A stretch of 32,364 nt of DNA from UBA9926 sp964524295 (GTDB lineage: Bacteria; Pseudomonadota; Gammaproteobacteria; Pseudomonadales; Azotimanducaceae), in NCBI GenBank assembly GCA_964524295.1, contig CAZGCW010000015.1, positions 1-32,364 on the forward strand, read 5' to 3'. Positions 23,708 to 32,364 of the stretch are shown here, piece by piece. The notes below the pieces were generated by a model. The model searched no databases, was not told the DNA's origin, and saw only the letters and a list, made by a program, of their open reading frames with translations. The translations under genes and the position numbers were made by a program. Position 1 is the stretch's first letter. Every line of letters begins with the position of its first letter.

Positions 23708-25555
23708 ATGGCTGAATATGTCTCCCTTATACCCTTGATGCCACTGATCGGTTTCCTGCTGCTGGTCTGCACACTAGGTAAATTGCCCAGATTATGGGTT
23801 GGGCTGATTGGAGCGGGTTCAATCGCGATTGCTTTTATACTGGTGGTATTAACCGGCCTGGAATATCTTGGCCAGGCAGAACCAATACCCTATACGGTTA
23901 GTGTCTATACCTGGATGCAACTGGAAGGATTCACCACGAACATCAGTTTTCTGATAGATGGTCTATCGCTCACCATGCTCTCCGTCATTACCGGCGTGGG
24001 TTTCCTCATTCATGTCTATTCCGCCTTATTCATGTGGGAAGACAAGGACTACAGCCGTTTCTTTAGTTATATGAACCTATTTGTTGCAGCCATGCTGTTG
24101 CTGGTTCTGGCAGATAATTTACTGGTCTTGTTCGTCGGCTGGGAAGGGGTCGGATTATGCAGCTATCTACTGGTCGGCTTCTGGCACGAAGAACGTGCTA
24201 ATGGCGCAGCTGCCAGGAAGGCTTTTGTCGTTACCCGCATCGGTGATACCGCCATGGCGCTGGGGATGTTTTTGTTGTTCATCCACCTGGGCACCCTGGA
24301 TATGCAAGCCATGGCAAGACAGGCAACAGAGCTCTGGCTACCCGGTGATCTGGTAATCACCATCGCCTGCTTGCTTCTAGTCGGGGGCGCCGTCGGTAAA
24401 TCCGCCCAGTTACCACTCCAAACCTGGCTTCCGGACGCCATGGCAGGACCCACCCCAGTCAGTGCTTTGATCCACGCGGCGACCATGGTAACCGCCGGGG
24501 TTTACCTCATCGCCCGTAACCACGAATTATTTTTACTGGCGCCCGCAGCCCTACTGACGGTTGCTGTGATCGGTGCTGCTACCCTGCTCATGGCTGCCTT
24601 CGCTGCCATGACGCAAACTGACATCAAACGAATCCTGGCGTATTCAACCATCAGTCAAATCGGCTATATGTTCCTTTCTCTCGGTGTCGGTGCCTGGTCC
24701 GCGGCGATCTTCCATCTGATGACCCATGCTTTTTTCAAGGCCCTGCTGTTCCTCGGTGCCGGCGCTGTCATCTATAGCCTCCATCATGAACACAACATAT
24801 TCCGTATGGGTGGGCTGCGCAGCAAACTGCCGGTGGCCTTCTGGAGCTTTATGATCGGCAGTGCCGCCCTGGCAGCCCTGCCCCTGACATCAGGTTTTTA
24901 TTCCAAGGATTTAATCCTGCTGGCCACCTATGATCAGGCACCTTTCGGAGGCTGGCTTCTCGCAGCCGGAATGCTCGGCGCCCTGCTGACCGCTATCTAT
25001 AGCTTCCGCCTGGTATTTATTGTTTTCTTTGGTGAAACGAAGACTGAACCAGAAGCGCCCGCTGGAAGGCTGATGTCGCTACCATTAATCATTTTAAGCA
25101 TCCTTGCGTTGGTGGGCGGCACCATTGCTGTACCCGTCGACGCCGTTTTCCCTGGCGCTGTGGAAGCCGATCATAGCGGCTGGATGCCGATTATCATTGC
25201 CGGTGTCCCAATTTTGGGCGTTCTGCTGGCCTACTTGATGTATATGAAACCGGTCATTCCAATCACACTGTTTACCGAATCTGCCCAGGGCAAGCAACTT
25301 ATTGCCTTCTGGTACAGCCACTGGGCAATGGATTGGATTTATGACCAGTTGCTGGTTAAGCCCTACTGCGCCATTGCTGATTTAAACCAAAAAGACATAA
25401 TCGATTGGTTTTATAATGGCATTGCCAGCGCCCTTAGACAGGCTCACCAGGTTTCGATTATTAGCCAGTCCGGGCAACTCAGAACGTACGTCGCCGTCGT
25501 TGCGGCAGGACTGGTGCTGACTATCGCTGTTTTCCTCGGGATTTTAATACCATGA
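23708..25555 (+). CDS. nuoL: NADH-quinone oxidoreductase subunit L
   Basis: A 615-residue antiporter-like proton-pumping subunit at the distal end of the membrane arm. The key Glu is in FVGWEGVGLCSY and the key Lys in GKSAQLPLQTWLPDA. The C-terminal region after about residue 500 corresponds to the long lateral helix and final anchor. The length matches the family (about 610). The start is 2 bases after nuoK. Confidence 0.97.
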   Translation: MAEYVSLIPLMPLIGFLLLVCTLGKLPRLWVGLIGAGSIAIAFILVVLTGLEYLGQAEPIPYTVSVYTWMQLEGFTTNISFLIDGLSLTMLSVITGVGFLIHVYSALFMWEDKDYSRFFSYMNLFVAAMLLLVLADNLLVLFVGWEGVGLCSYLLVGFWHEERANGAAARKAFVVTRIGDTAMALGMFLLFIHLGTLDMQAMARQATELWLPGDLVITIACLLLVGGAVGKSAQLPLQTWLPDAMAGPTPVSALIHAATMVTAGVYLIARNHELFLLAPAALLTVAVIGAATLLMAAFAAMTQTDIKRILAYSTISQIGYMFLSLGVGAWSAAIFHLMTHAFFKALLFLGAGAVIYSLHHEHNIFRMGGLRSKLPVAFWSFMIGSAALAALPLTSGFYSKDLILLATYDQAPFGGWLLAAGMLGALLTAIYSFRLVFIVFFGETKTEPEAPAGRLMSLPLIILSILALVGGTIAVPVDAVFPGAVEADHSGWMPIIIAGVPILGVLLAYLMYMKPVIPITLFTESAQGKQLIAFWYSHWAMDWIYDQLLVKPYCAIADLNQKDIIDWFYNGIASALRQAHQVSIISQSGQLRTYVAVVAAGLVLTIAVFLGILIP

Positions 25556-27069
25556 CTGTAATTCAAGTAATGCTGCTATTGTTTGTCGGCGGTGTGCTGG
25601 CCTGGCTATCTGAACGCTGGCACTCACACTGGCCAAAATGGGTGGCGATCATTACCTGCCTATTGTCCGGGATTCTTCTACTGCCTCTGTATTCGCAGGA
25701 GCCATCGATCGTAATGTCGCTGGCAGGAGCGCCTTCAAACTGGATCGAATATAGTCAGTATTCATGGATTCCCAGGTTTGGCATTAGTTTTATATTTGCC
25801 CTGGATGGTTTGAGCCTAATGATGGTCAGCCTGACCGTGTTCTTAGGTTTCGTTGCCATCCTTTCTTCCTGGACCGAAATCAGCGATCAGCCCGGCTTTT
25901 TCCAATTTAACCTGCTGTGGACGCTGGCAGGCGTTATTGGCGTCTTCACCAGCCTGGACCTGTTCCTGTTTTTCTTTTTCTGGGAAGTCATGCTCATTCC
26001 CATGTATTTTCTGATTGCCATCTGGGGACATGAAAAACGCGCCTATGCAGCCATGAAATTTTTTATCTTCACCCAGTTCAGTGGACTACTAATGTTAGTG
26101 GCCATCCTGACGCTGGTACTGGTCAATGCAAGTCAAACCGGACAGATGACGTTCAACTATTTTGAACTCGCCGGACATGGTCTCGGATCAGGTTTGAGCC
26201 TCATGGTCATGCTGGGATTCTTTATCGCCTTCGTGGTCAAACTGCCAGCCTTCCCAGTCCATCCCTGGCTACCCGATGCACATACTCAGGCACCCACAGC
26301 GGCGAGTGTTCTCCTGGCGGGTATACTGCTTAAAACCGGTGCTTACGGCTTGATACGGTTCACGGTTCCTTTGTTTCCGGAAGCCTCTATAGAGATAGCA
26401 GAAGTAGCCATGCTGCTGGGTGCTGTCAGCATCATCTACGGCGCTGTATTAGCCTTTGCCCAAACCGATTTCAAACGGCTGGTCGCCTATAGCAGTGTCA
26501 GTCATATGGGCTTTGTACTGGTAGGCGTCTACGCATTTAATACCATCGCCATGCAGGGAGCGGTGATGCAAATGGTTGCCCATGGCTTTTCTACCGCGGC
26601 CCTGTTTATGATGGCGGGTGCAATTCAACATCGCATCCACACCCGAGATATGAGCCAAATGGGTGGACTCTGGCAGGCGATGCCAAAAATGGGCGCGGTT
26701 GCCTTATACTTCATAGTCGCTTCACTGGGCATGCCAGGGCTGGGTAATTTTATCGGCGAGTTTCTGGTTCTTTTAGGCGCTTTCGAGGTCAACATGACCA
26801 TTACCGCGATCGCTGCGCTGGGCCTGATCACGGGTGCCATTTACTCACTTATCGCAATGCAACGCGTTTTTCAGGGCAGTGATGACCATCAACGAGATCT
26901 AACAGACCTAGATGGCCGTGAGTTTACAGCGCTGATACCCCTGATGCTTGGCCTTCTGTGGCTAGGCGTCTATCCACAACCCGTTTTTGATCTAGTCAAT
27001 CCTGTCTTAGGAAGCATCCAGCAGGTCCTGACTGGTGCGGGCAGTCAGCTTATAGGGAGCATGCCATGA
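25552..27069 (+). CDS. nuoM: NADH-quinone oxidoreductase subunit M
   Basis: A 505-residue antiporter-like membrane subunit. The helix-5 Glu is in FFWEVMLIPMYF and the helix-7 Lys in FVVKLPAFPVHPWLPDAH; the segment QTDFKRLVAYSSVSHMGF holds the usual broken-helix Lys. It overlaps nuoL and nuoN by 4 bases each. Confidence 0.97.
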   Translation: MTVIQVMLLLFVGGVLAWLSERWHSHWPKWVAIITCLLSGILLLPLYSQEPSIVMSLAGAPSNWIEYSQYSWIPRFGISFIFALDGLSLMMVSLTVFLGFVAILSSWTEISDQPGFFQFNLLWTLAGVIGVFTSLDLFLFFFFWEVMLIPMYFLIAIWGHEKRAYAAMKFFIFTQFSGLLMLVAILTLVLVNASQTGQMTFNYFELAGHGLGSGLSLMVMLGFFIAFVVKLPAFPVHPWLPDAHTQAPTAASVLLAGILLKTGAYGLIRFTVPLFPEASIEIAEVAMLLGAVSIIYGAVLAFAQTDFKRLVAYSSVSHMGFVLVGVYAFNTIAMQGAVMQMVAHGFSTAALFMMAGAIQHRIHTRDMSQMGGLWQAMPKMGAVALYFIVASLGMPGLGNFIGEFLVLLGAFEVNMTITAIAALGLITGAIYSLIAMQRVFQGSDDHQRDLTDLDGREFTALIPLMLGLLWLGVYPQPVFDLVNPVLGSIQQVLTGAGSQLIGSMP

Positions 27070-28514
27070 TACAGTTCCTGCCACTTTTACCGCTGATGGT
27101 GCTCACCGGTGTCATATTGGCGCTCATGATGGCCATTGCCTTTATGCGCAACCTCGCATTGTCCTGTGGCCTATCAGTCGTTGGGCTCGCTTTGACGCTA
27201 GTCTCTATAGTCTGGGTGAGCACTAACCTGGAAGCTGCCTATGTCACACCTTTACTCAAGGTAGATGACTTTGGACTGTTGTTTTCTGGAATTATGGTTA
27301 TCTCTGCCCTATTCATCTGCCTACTCGCCTATAGCTACCATCATCAGCGTGGCGAACAACAGGATGAATTTTTCCTGTTGCTGCTACTGGCAACCCTGGG
27401 CGCCGTTATTCTCTCCATCAGTGTACACTTTGCGTCGTTTGTTCTTGGCCTAGAACTCCTCGGCATCTCGATCTATGCGCTAATTTCTTACCCTACCCAA
27501 GGCCAGTTCAGTCTTGAATCAGGCTTGAAATACCTGATCTTATCTGGCGTTTCATCCGCTTTTATTTTGTTTGGTGTCGGCCTGTTGTATGCCGTCTCCG
27601 GCACCCTTTCGTTTGCTGATTTTGCTTCTTCTGGCGTTGGCTCAACCGGTTCGAGTGCGCTGTTCGTTTTAATTGGCAGTGCGATGATGCTGGCAGGAAT
27701 CGGTTTTAAATTGTCCCTCGTACCCTTTCACATGTGGACACCCGACGTTTATGAAGGGGCTCCTGCACCCGTTGCCGCTTTTCTCGCAACCATATCAAAA
27801 GGCGCTGTCTTCGCTGCTTTGATGCGGTTTTTCCTTTCCGCTGATGGTTATCAATACGAATCCATCATGACCGGTCTTTATTGGATTGCCGGCCTATCCA
27901 TGATACTTGGCAATATCCTGGCGTTACTCCAGTCCAGCATTAAGCGCTTGCTGGCGTATTCTTCCATCGCTCAATTCGGATACCTAATGGTTGCCTTCAT
28001 CGCGGTCAGTGAACTTGCAGGTAAACATCTTGCTATAGAAGGGGCGGTATTTTTCCTAATTGCCTATTTTATCACCACTATCGGCGCTTTCGGCGTTGTC
28101 ACCATCATGTCTGATAAACCAGAAGATCACGACCTTGATAACCTTGATGCCTATGAAGGACTATTCTGGCAGCGACCCTTACTGGCGGCTTTTATGAGCA
28201 TCATGTTGTTGTCACTTGCAGGCATACCTCTCACAGCCGGGTTTATCGGTAAGTTCTATATTGTTGCCTCAGGGGTTGAAAGCCAGCTATGGTATCTTCT
28301 CGCGGTCGTTGTTATTGGCAGTGGCATCGGACTTTTCTACTACCTAAGGGTCATCTACACGATGACTAAACAAGGTCAGGCGATTGCCGGCGTCAGCACG
28401 CCGCTGGCAAGCAGTTGGACCATGGCCGCTGTGACGCTCCTCTTGCTAATTCTGGGCGTCTATCCTGCGCCGATCATTGAATGGGTGAGTAACATGGCCC
28501 AGCAGCTGATTTAG
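27066..28514 (+). CDS. nuoN: NADH-quinone oxidoreductase subunit N
   Basis: A 482-residue antiporter-like subunit, last gene of the operon. The key Glu is in LGLELLGISIYAL and the Lys in GFKLSLVPFHMWTPD; SSIKRLLAYSSIAQFGY is the broken-helix region. No clear intrinsic terminator follows at once. Confidence 0.97.
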   Translation: MIQFLPLLPLMVLTGVILALMMAIAFMRNLALSCGLSVVGLALTLVSIVWVSTNLEAAYVTPLLKVDDFGLLFSGIMVISALFICLLAYSYHHQRGEQQDEFFLLLLLATLGAVILSISVHFASFVLGLELLGISIYALISYPTQGQFSLESGLKYLILSGVSSAFILFGVGLLYAVSGTLSFADFASSGVGSTGSSALFVLIGSAMMLAGIGFKLSLVPFHMWTPDVYEGAPAPVAAFLATISKGAVFAALMRFFLSADGYQYESIMTGLYWIAGLSMILGNILALLQSSIKRLLAYSSIAQFGYLMVAFIAVSELAGKHLAIEGAVFFLIAYFITTIGAFGVVTIMSDKPEDHDLDNLDAYEGLFWQRPLLAAFMSIMLLSLAGIPLTAGFIGKFYIVASGVESQLWYLLAVVVIGSGIGLFYYLRVIYTMTKQGQAIAGVSTPLASSWTMAAVTLLLLILGVYPAPIIEWVSNMAQQLI

Positions 28515-29018
28515 GTAAAATGCCTGCTAAAGTCCGGGTTGAAGCCAGCTAACCATTGCAGCCTAGCCCAAAGAACCTAGCCTAAGATGAACTACGGATT
28601 GGAAGGCCATTTTCGACCTAATCCCGCCAGGTGAATTTCTCTCAATTTTAATTCTCGCCTAAGCAGCATTTAAACCCTGACTCGGCGCTCGTCATTGCGT
28701 CCCAATCGATCCCGTATTCCCGAATCATCAGTCAATTATCCTTGTAATGCCGCCACCTTGGCAGGAACTTTTTTACCCCCCCCCTTTACATTGGCCGCTA
28801 TCAACAAGGCCATCAAAAACCACTGTTACCCAATTCCAAAAAATTGATACACTGATTAGAGTTTAGCTACCGGTTATTCTAAAAGTACCTATGAGCCGCT
28901 ATAGACGCAACCTCAAAACCGCTGCAACCGTTTTTTTTCAATCAGTGGCAATGACAAACTCTGGTGCTGAGGTGCGTTTTTGCGAAACCAGCCATTTTGA
29001 TCATTCATAAGGAGACAC
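28515..29018. other. Intergenic region after nuoN
   Basis: About 500 bases with no recognisable gene, tRNA or strong terminator hairpin. It has a C9 tract (28776-28784) after T6-A and a T8 run (28931-28938) without a convincing stem before it. The promoter for the next operon should be here; a TATTCT at 28875-28880 has only a poor -35. Confidence 0.5.
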
Positions 29019-29075
29019 ATGAGCAAACCCTACAGCACATGGCTGTACTCTAAACTGGTACAGGGACACAACTGA
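29019..29075 (+). CDS. 18-codon leader ORF before the ketopantoate reductase-like gene
   Basis: A small ORF encodes MSKPYSTWLYSKLVQGHN. The ribosome-binding site AAGGAG (29009-29014) is strong, though only 4 bases from ATG. The stop TGA ends one base before the ATG of the next gene, whose own site (AGGGA, 10 bases away) is weaker, so translation of the two is probably coupled. I recognise no known peptide. It could be a regulatory leader or the remnant of a lost gene. Confidence 0.45.
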   Translation: MSKPYSTWLYSKLVQGHN

Positions 29076-29076
29076 C

Positions 29077-30000
29077 ATGCGCATAGCTGTGCTTGGCTGT
29101 GGCGCCATGGGTTCCATTTATACAGCCCTGCTAGCCTCTTCTGGCCATGATTTCATTGCCATCGACAACAATAATGAACATGTTCGAGCCATTAACACCC
29201 ACGGCTTAAGGGTCACCGGGGCCAGCGGAGACCGTTGCATTAAAATACCCGCTTATACGCAGCCGATTGATCAACCTACGGAACTGCTCATCATTGCCGT
29301 CAAAGGAAAGCAAATAGAACCTGCCTGCACGCTGGCAAAGCCGCTAATCGATCGGGAAACACTGATTCTAACGATACAGAACGGTTTAGGCAGTTCTGAT
29401 GAAGTGGCCGATCTGGTCGGTAAGGACCGTTTAATCGTCGGGGTTGCCCAAGGATTCGGCGCCTCTCTGAAGGCGCCGGGCCATGCCCACCATAATGCAA
29501 TGAAGGCGATAAAAATGGGGGCCTATACTGACACAGGCAAGCAATGGGTTATACCGGTGATCGAGCTATTTCAGAAAGCGGGTTTTGATGCTTCCAGCGC
29601 ACCCGATATCCTCGCCATGCAATGGGAAAAGCTCATCTGCAATGCCGCCTACAGCGCTCTATGTGCGCTGACTGGCCAGACTATTGGTGAAGTAATGGCC
29701 GACCCGGTGATTGGCCCGGTCAGCCGCAATGCCGCGATCGAGGCCTGGCAAACCGCGATAGCCAATCAGGTTGCCATCGATGTTACCGACCCGGTGCAGC
29801 TGGTCCAGGATTTTGCCCAACGTATGCCAAACGCCAAACCCTCTGTGCTGCTTGATATTGAAGCGGGTCGGTTCAGCGAAATCAGTATGATTAATGGCGC
29901 GATTCCCAAAGCAGCAGAGAAAGCGGGCAAGACGGCGCCCATCAATGCAACGCTGACGGCTTTGGTTGAGGCGCTAGAAAAACGCACCATCAACCCCTAA
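29077..30000 (+). CDS. Ketopantoate reductase-like (PanE/ApbA family) oxidoreductase
   Basis: A 307-residue NADPH-dependent reductase of the 2-dehydropantoate 2-reductase family. The N-terminal Rossmann motif GCGAMG is at residues 7-12; the C-terminal domain has Lys185 in WEKLICN, which matches the catalytic Lys, and the PSVLLDIEAGRFSEI signature with a following NG. True PanE makes pantoate for CoA, but paralogues are common in catabolic clusters and reduce other 2-oxoacids. No other pantothenate gene is nearby, so I leave the symbol blank. It is followed 15 bases later by a small NTF2-like gene. Confidence 0.85.
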   Translation: MRIAVLGCGAMGSIYTALLASSGHDFIAIDNNNEHVRAINTHGLRVTGASGDRCIKIPAYTQPIDQPTELLIIAVKGKQIEPACTLAKPLIDRETLILTIQNGLGSSDEVADLVGKDRLIVGVAQGFGASLKAPGHAHHNAMKAIKMGAYTDTGKQWVIPVIELFQKAGFDASSAPDILAMQWEKLICNAAYSALCALTGQTIGEVMADPVIGPVSRNAAIEAWQTAIANQVAIDVTDPVQLVQDFAQRMPNAKPSVLLDIEAGRFSEISMINGAIPKAAEKAGKTAPINATLTALVEALEKRTINP

Positions 30001-30015
30001 CTCAGGGAAATTAAT

Positions 30016-30381
30016 ATGACTAAATTCAAATTACTTGAAGTGGCGGATGCAGGCCGGCGAGCTGCGATGGTCACTGCCAACCCAAATGACCTGGCATCCT
30101 ACCTGCACGATCATCTGCGTTGGACTCACTCCTCGGGAAAAACCGAAGGTAAAGCCGCCATCCTTGATTCAATAGCCTCTGGCACCGTCATCTACCGCTC
30201 CCTCGAAGTACGAGAGCCGGATATCAGCCAGCATGGTGATCTATTTATTTATTCTGGGATCATCAGTGGCGATGTCGTCAAAAATGGGAATGAGAAAAAA
30301 TTAAGTAATAAATTTCTCAGTGTATGGCAATTGGTCAACGCCAAACTGGTAATGCTAGCTTGGCAGTCTACCGGTCTTTAA
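30016..30381 (+). CDS. NTF2/SnoaL-like small protein
   Basis: A 121-residue protein with the pattern of the NTF2-like superfamily (SnoaL/DUF4440 type): an N-terminal helix, DLASYLHDHLRWTHSSG, a GKAAILDSI helix, then alternating strands ending in LVMLAWQSTGL. AGGGA precedes the start. Members can be isomerases, dehydratases or simply binding proteins; no catalytic residues can be assigned. It is probably co-transcribed with the reductase and ends 4 bases before the convergent MFS gene. Confidence 0.7.
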   Translation: MTKFKLLEVADAGRRAAMVTANPNDLASYLHDHLRWTHSSGKTEGKAAILDSIASGTVIYRSLEVREPDISQHGDLFIYSGIISGDVVKNGNEKKLSNKFLSVWQLVNAKLVMLAWQSTGL

Positions 30382-30385
30382 GACC
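30373..30385. terminator. Short palindrome at the convergent gene junction
   Basis: GGTCTT-T-AAGACC spans the stop of the NTF2-like gene and the bases before the MFS stop. It could form only a 5-bp hairpin with a 3-base loop and has no good T-run, so it is at best a weak bidirectional terminator. Confidence 0.25.
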
Positions 30386-31705
30386 CTATTTCTGTTCTGC
30401 TAACTGCTTCCTGATCGCTGGCATGCTGCGCCAGAGTATGATCGCCCCAATCGGGCACACTACAATTGTGCAAAGGGCTATGGATTTCCCAATGGCAGCA
30501 TCGTAACCAAATACATAGTCGGTTGTCAGGGCTATTATAGTAGGACCAAGACCTAAACCGATCAGGTTGGTTGCCAGCATATAAAGCGCGGTGACCTGGC
30601 CTCGCATTCGATTTGGCGTCATCAATTGCAAGGTACCTGCTGATAGTCCTCCCTGGAAAGCAGAAAAGAAAACTGCCAGCGACATGAATACAATCGCTAT
30701 GCTGTCATCTGAGATAAACCCTAACGCACCGGCACAGGGCACTATCGCCAGCATACTGAATAAAATCATTCTGACGTAGGCATCTTCAACCCCGCCCGCC
30801 AAAAACTTATCGGATAAGGTTCCGGCAATCAGCAGACCGGCCGTACCCGCACCTATCATTACCAAGCCGAACACCCAACCCGCCTCAGGCCGGGTATAAC
30901 CGAAGGTTCTGATAAAGTAGGTAGGACCCCAAAGATTCAGGGCGTAAACGACCATGATAAACACAGACAACCCCAGGATATGTCCTAGATAGGCCCGGCG
31001 ACGGGCCCAAATATAGTCAACGACTTCTCGCAAAGGAATTTCAGTACTTGCGACCAATCCCTTGCGGACCGGTTCACGCACGGTGGTCATCATCAACAGG
31101 GAAACCAATAATCCGGGCACCCCAACTATAAAAAATGTGAGTTGCCAACCCTCCATATCACCAATGACGGGCACTTGAATGGTACTCATGTTTTCAACAT
31201 AACCGACGACCGCGCCGCCAAGCATATACGCAAATCCCGAGCCCAGGGTCACACCAATCATATAGATCGAGAAAGCTCTAGCTAGCAGGCTCTTTGGAAA
31301 ATAATCGGCAATCATTGAATAAGCTGCCGGACCCAGGGTCGCCTCGCCTACACCCACGCCCATTCTGGCAAAAAACAGCATCCAATAGCTGCGTGCCAAT
31401 CCGCAAAGTGCCGTCATAATACTCCAGACAGCAATCCCGGCTGCAATCAGATTTCTGCGGCTACCTCTGTCAGCAATTCTCGCCAACGGCAGGCCCATAA
31501 TGGCGTAGAAAAGTGAAAATGCCAGACCCGCAAGTAAGCTGAATTGCGTATCCGTTATCTGGAAACTAGCCCGAATCGGCCCGACCAGCAATCCCATAAT
31601 CATCCGATCGAGAAACGAAAAGGCCTGGGCAACCAGCAATACCGCGACTACATACCAGGCATAGACCAGCGAGGTTGACGATTCAGATTCATGGTGTGAT
31701 GACAT
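30386..31705 (-). CDS. MFS transporter (spinster-like)
   Basis: A membrane transporter of about 439 residues with roughly 12 transmembrane helices. The loop LPLARIADRGSRRNLI after helix 2 is the MFS motif A, and FFARMGVGVGEATLGPAAYSMIADYF resembles the spinster-like branch. It likely moves a small organic acid or lipid-like compound; direction and substrate are unknown. I chose ATG at complement 31703-31705; a TTG at 31714 with a GGA upstream is an alternative adding three residues. The VOC gene lies upstream on the same strand, about 41 bases away, so they may share a transcript. Confidence 0.85.
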   Translation of the reverse strand: MSSHHESESSTSLVYAWYVVAVLLVAQAFSFLDRMIMGLLVGPIRASFQITDTQFSLLAGLAFSLFYAIMGLPLARIADRGSRRNLIAAGIAVWSIMTALCGLARSYWMLFFARMGVGVGEATLGPAAYSMIADYFPKSLLARAFSIYMIGVTLGSGFAYMLGGAVVGYVENMSTIQVPVIGDMEGWQLTFFIVGVPGLLVSLLMMTTVREPVRKGLVASTEIPLREVVDYIWARRRAYLGHILGLSVFIMVVYALNLWGPTYFIRTFGYTRPEAGWVFGLVMIGAGTAGLLIAGTLSDKFLAGGVEDAYVRMILFSMLAIVPCAGALGFISDDSIAIVFMSLAVFFSAFQGGLSAGTLQLMTPNRMRGQVTALYMLATNLIGLGLGPTIIALTTDYVFGYDAAIGKSIALCTIVVCPIGAIILWRSMPAIRKQLAEQK

Positions 31706-31746
31706 CGCAGGCAAATCAGGTCCAGGACTTCAGCAAGACAATATCT

Positions 31747-32286
31747 TCAAAGTGCACTTTGAGCCTCTAAATTAACATCACGCTCATCCAGTTCACGTGT
31801 CCATGATGCAAATTCCAAGAGAACGCCATCCGGGTCCTTAAAGTAAAGCGACCTTACAAAGGTAGAATCGGTAATAGTCGCGCTGGCCCCATATTTAGAA
31901 TCATCATGGTTAACCACCGCAGTCACTTCTACACCCGCCTCAACCAGGCTCTTCTGGTACTCATCGATCTTGTCCCCCGGAACGTCGAAGGCGACATGAT
32001 TCATAGACGCATGAGCCGACGTAATAGAACCACCACCCACCAGGTTTTCAGCGTGGGTAATGCCGGGTTGTGACTCGGGCGCATCCGGAAACCAGAAAAA
32101 GGCCAGCATGTCCCCTTTGCCAATATCAAAGAAAAAGTGCTGCCCCATACCTTCTGGTAAGGCAATGGTTTTGGTAAGTTTCATACCGAGAATGCCAGAG
32201 TAGAAATCAACGGTCTTCTTCATATCCCTGCAGACCAGTGCAAGATGGTTAATCCCCCTGATTTCATACTTCTCATTTGTATTCAT
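31747..32286 (-). CDS. VOC-superfamily (glyoxalase / extradiol dioxygenase fold) protein
   Basis: A 179-residue protein with the two beta-alpha-beta-beta-beta modules of the vicinal oxygen chelate fold. Probable metal ligands are the His in GINHLALV (His14), the His in MNHVAFDVP, and the Glu in VLLEFASW. Candidate activities are glyoxalase, extradiol dioxygenase or fosfomycin-resistance-like; none is decided. ATG at complement 32284-32286 has AGGGAG 6 bases away; an upstream in-frame ATG (32302-32304) with AAGGG is possible and would add six residues. About 80 bases upstream are in the window and hold nothing I recognise. Confidence 0.8.
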   Translation of the reverse strand: MNTNEKYEIRGINHLALVCRDMKKTVDFYSGILGMKLTKTIALPEGMGQHFFFDIGKGDMLAFFWFPDAPESQPGITHAENLVGGGSITSAHASMNHVAFDVPGDKIDEYQKSLVEAGVEVTAVVNHDDSKYGASATITDSTFVRSLYFKDPDGVLLEFASWTRELDERDVNLEAQSAL

Positions 32287-32364
32287 TCCAAACTCCCTAC
32301 TCATTTATACCCTTGTCTCGATACAGGCCACCCATACTTTGATCCTTGCGTCATCCGGACCCTG

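Noticed and set aside
28776..28784. C9 homopolymer as a phase-variable switch
   Set aside because: It lies in non-coding sequence and in no visible promoter, so no gene is put in or out of frame; length could also be a sequencing error.
28931..28938. T8 run as an intrinsic terminator
   Set aside because: No stable GC-rich stem immediately precedes it; the only matching arms are about 40 bases apart.
29077..30000. Naming the reductase panE
   Set aside because: Family match is good but there are no pantothenate genes nearby and paralogues are frequent in catabolic clusters.
1..32364. CRISPR arrays, insertion sequences, integrases or phage genes
   Set aside because: No regularly spaced repeats, transposase or integrase motifs are present on either strand.

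Overview
The window looks like a gammaproteobacterial chromosome segment of moderate GC. The main evidence is a complete respiratory complex I operon in the enterobacterial/pseudomonad order nuoA-B-CD-E-F-G-H-I-J-K-L-M-N, with nuoC and nuoD fused. I cannot place it to genus; a free-living aerobe with broad aromatic catabolism fits best.

Region 1 (1-13375) is a catabolic cluster. On the + strand: the end of an SDR dehydrogenase, a crotonase and two MaoC-type hydratases. On the - strand: an isatin hydrolase/kynurenine formamidase-like cyclase followed by a two-subunit TPP-dependent 2-oxoacid oxidoreductase of the IorA/IorB type. Divergently on the + strand: RidA-like protein, acyl-CoA ligase, thiolase-like protein, DUF35 OB-fold protein, SDR, and a Rieske oxygenase alpha and beta subunit. 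The two divergent operons share a 144-bp gap with a near-consensus promoter facing each way and a 22-bp palindrome over both -10 boxes.

These parts fit one route: ring oxygenation of an indole-type acid such as indole-3-acetate, CoA activation, retro-aldol removal of acetyl-CoA by the thiolase-like/DUF35 pair to leave isatin, hydrolysis to isatinate, and oxidative decarboxylation by IorAB to 2-aminobenzoyl-CoA. The crotonase, SDR, MaoC and RidA-like proteins could then work on ring-reduced CoA intermediates. This is inference from gene content. I recall iad-type auxin-degradation clusters with similar content but could not compare gene by gene. No regulator, ferredoxin, reductase or aryl-CoA monooxygenase lies in the window.

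Region 2 (13376-28514) is a 538-bp intergenic stretch followed by the nuo operon, tightly packed with several 4-bp overlaps. Odd details are a threefold 21-bp repeat between nuoB and nuoCD and a 16-codon mini-ORF before nuoE.

Region 3 (28515-32364) has a 562-bp gap ending in an 18-codon leader ORF that abuts a ketopantoate-reductase-like gene, then a small NTF2/SnoaL-like gene, and convergent to these an MFS transporter and a VOC-fold protein. This may be a second small catabolic set; its substrate is unknown.
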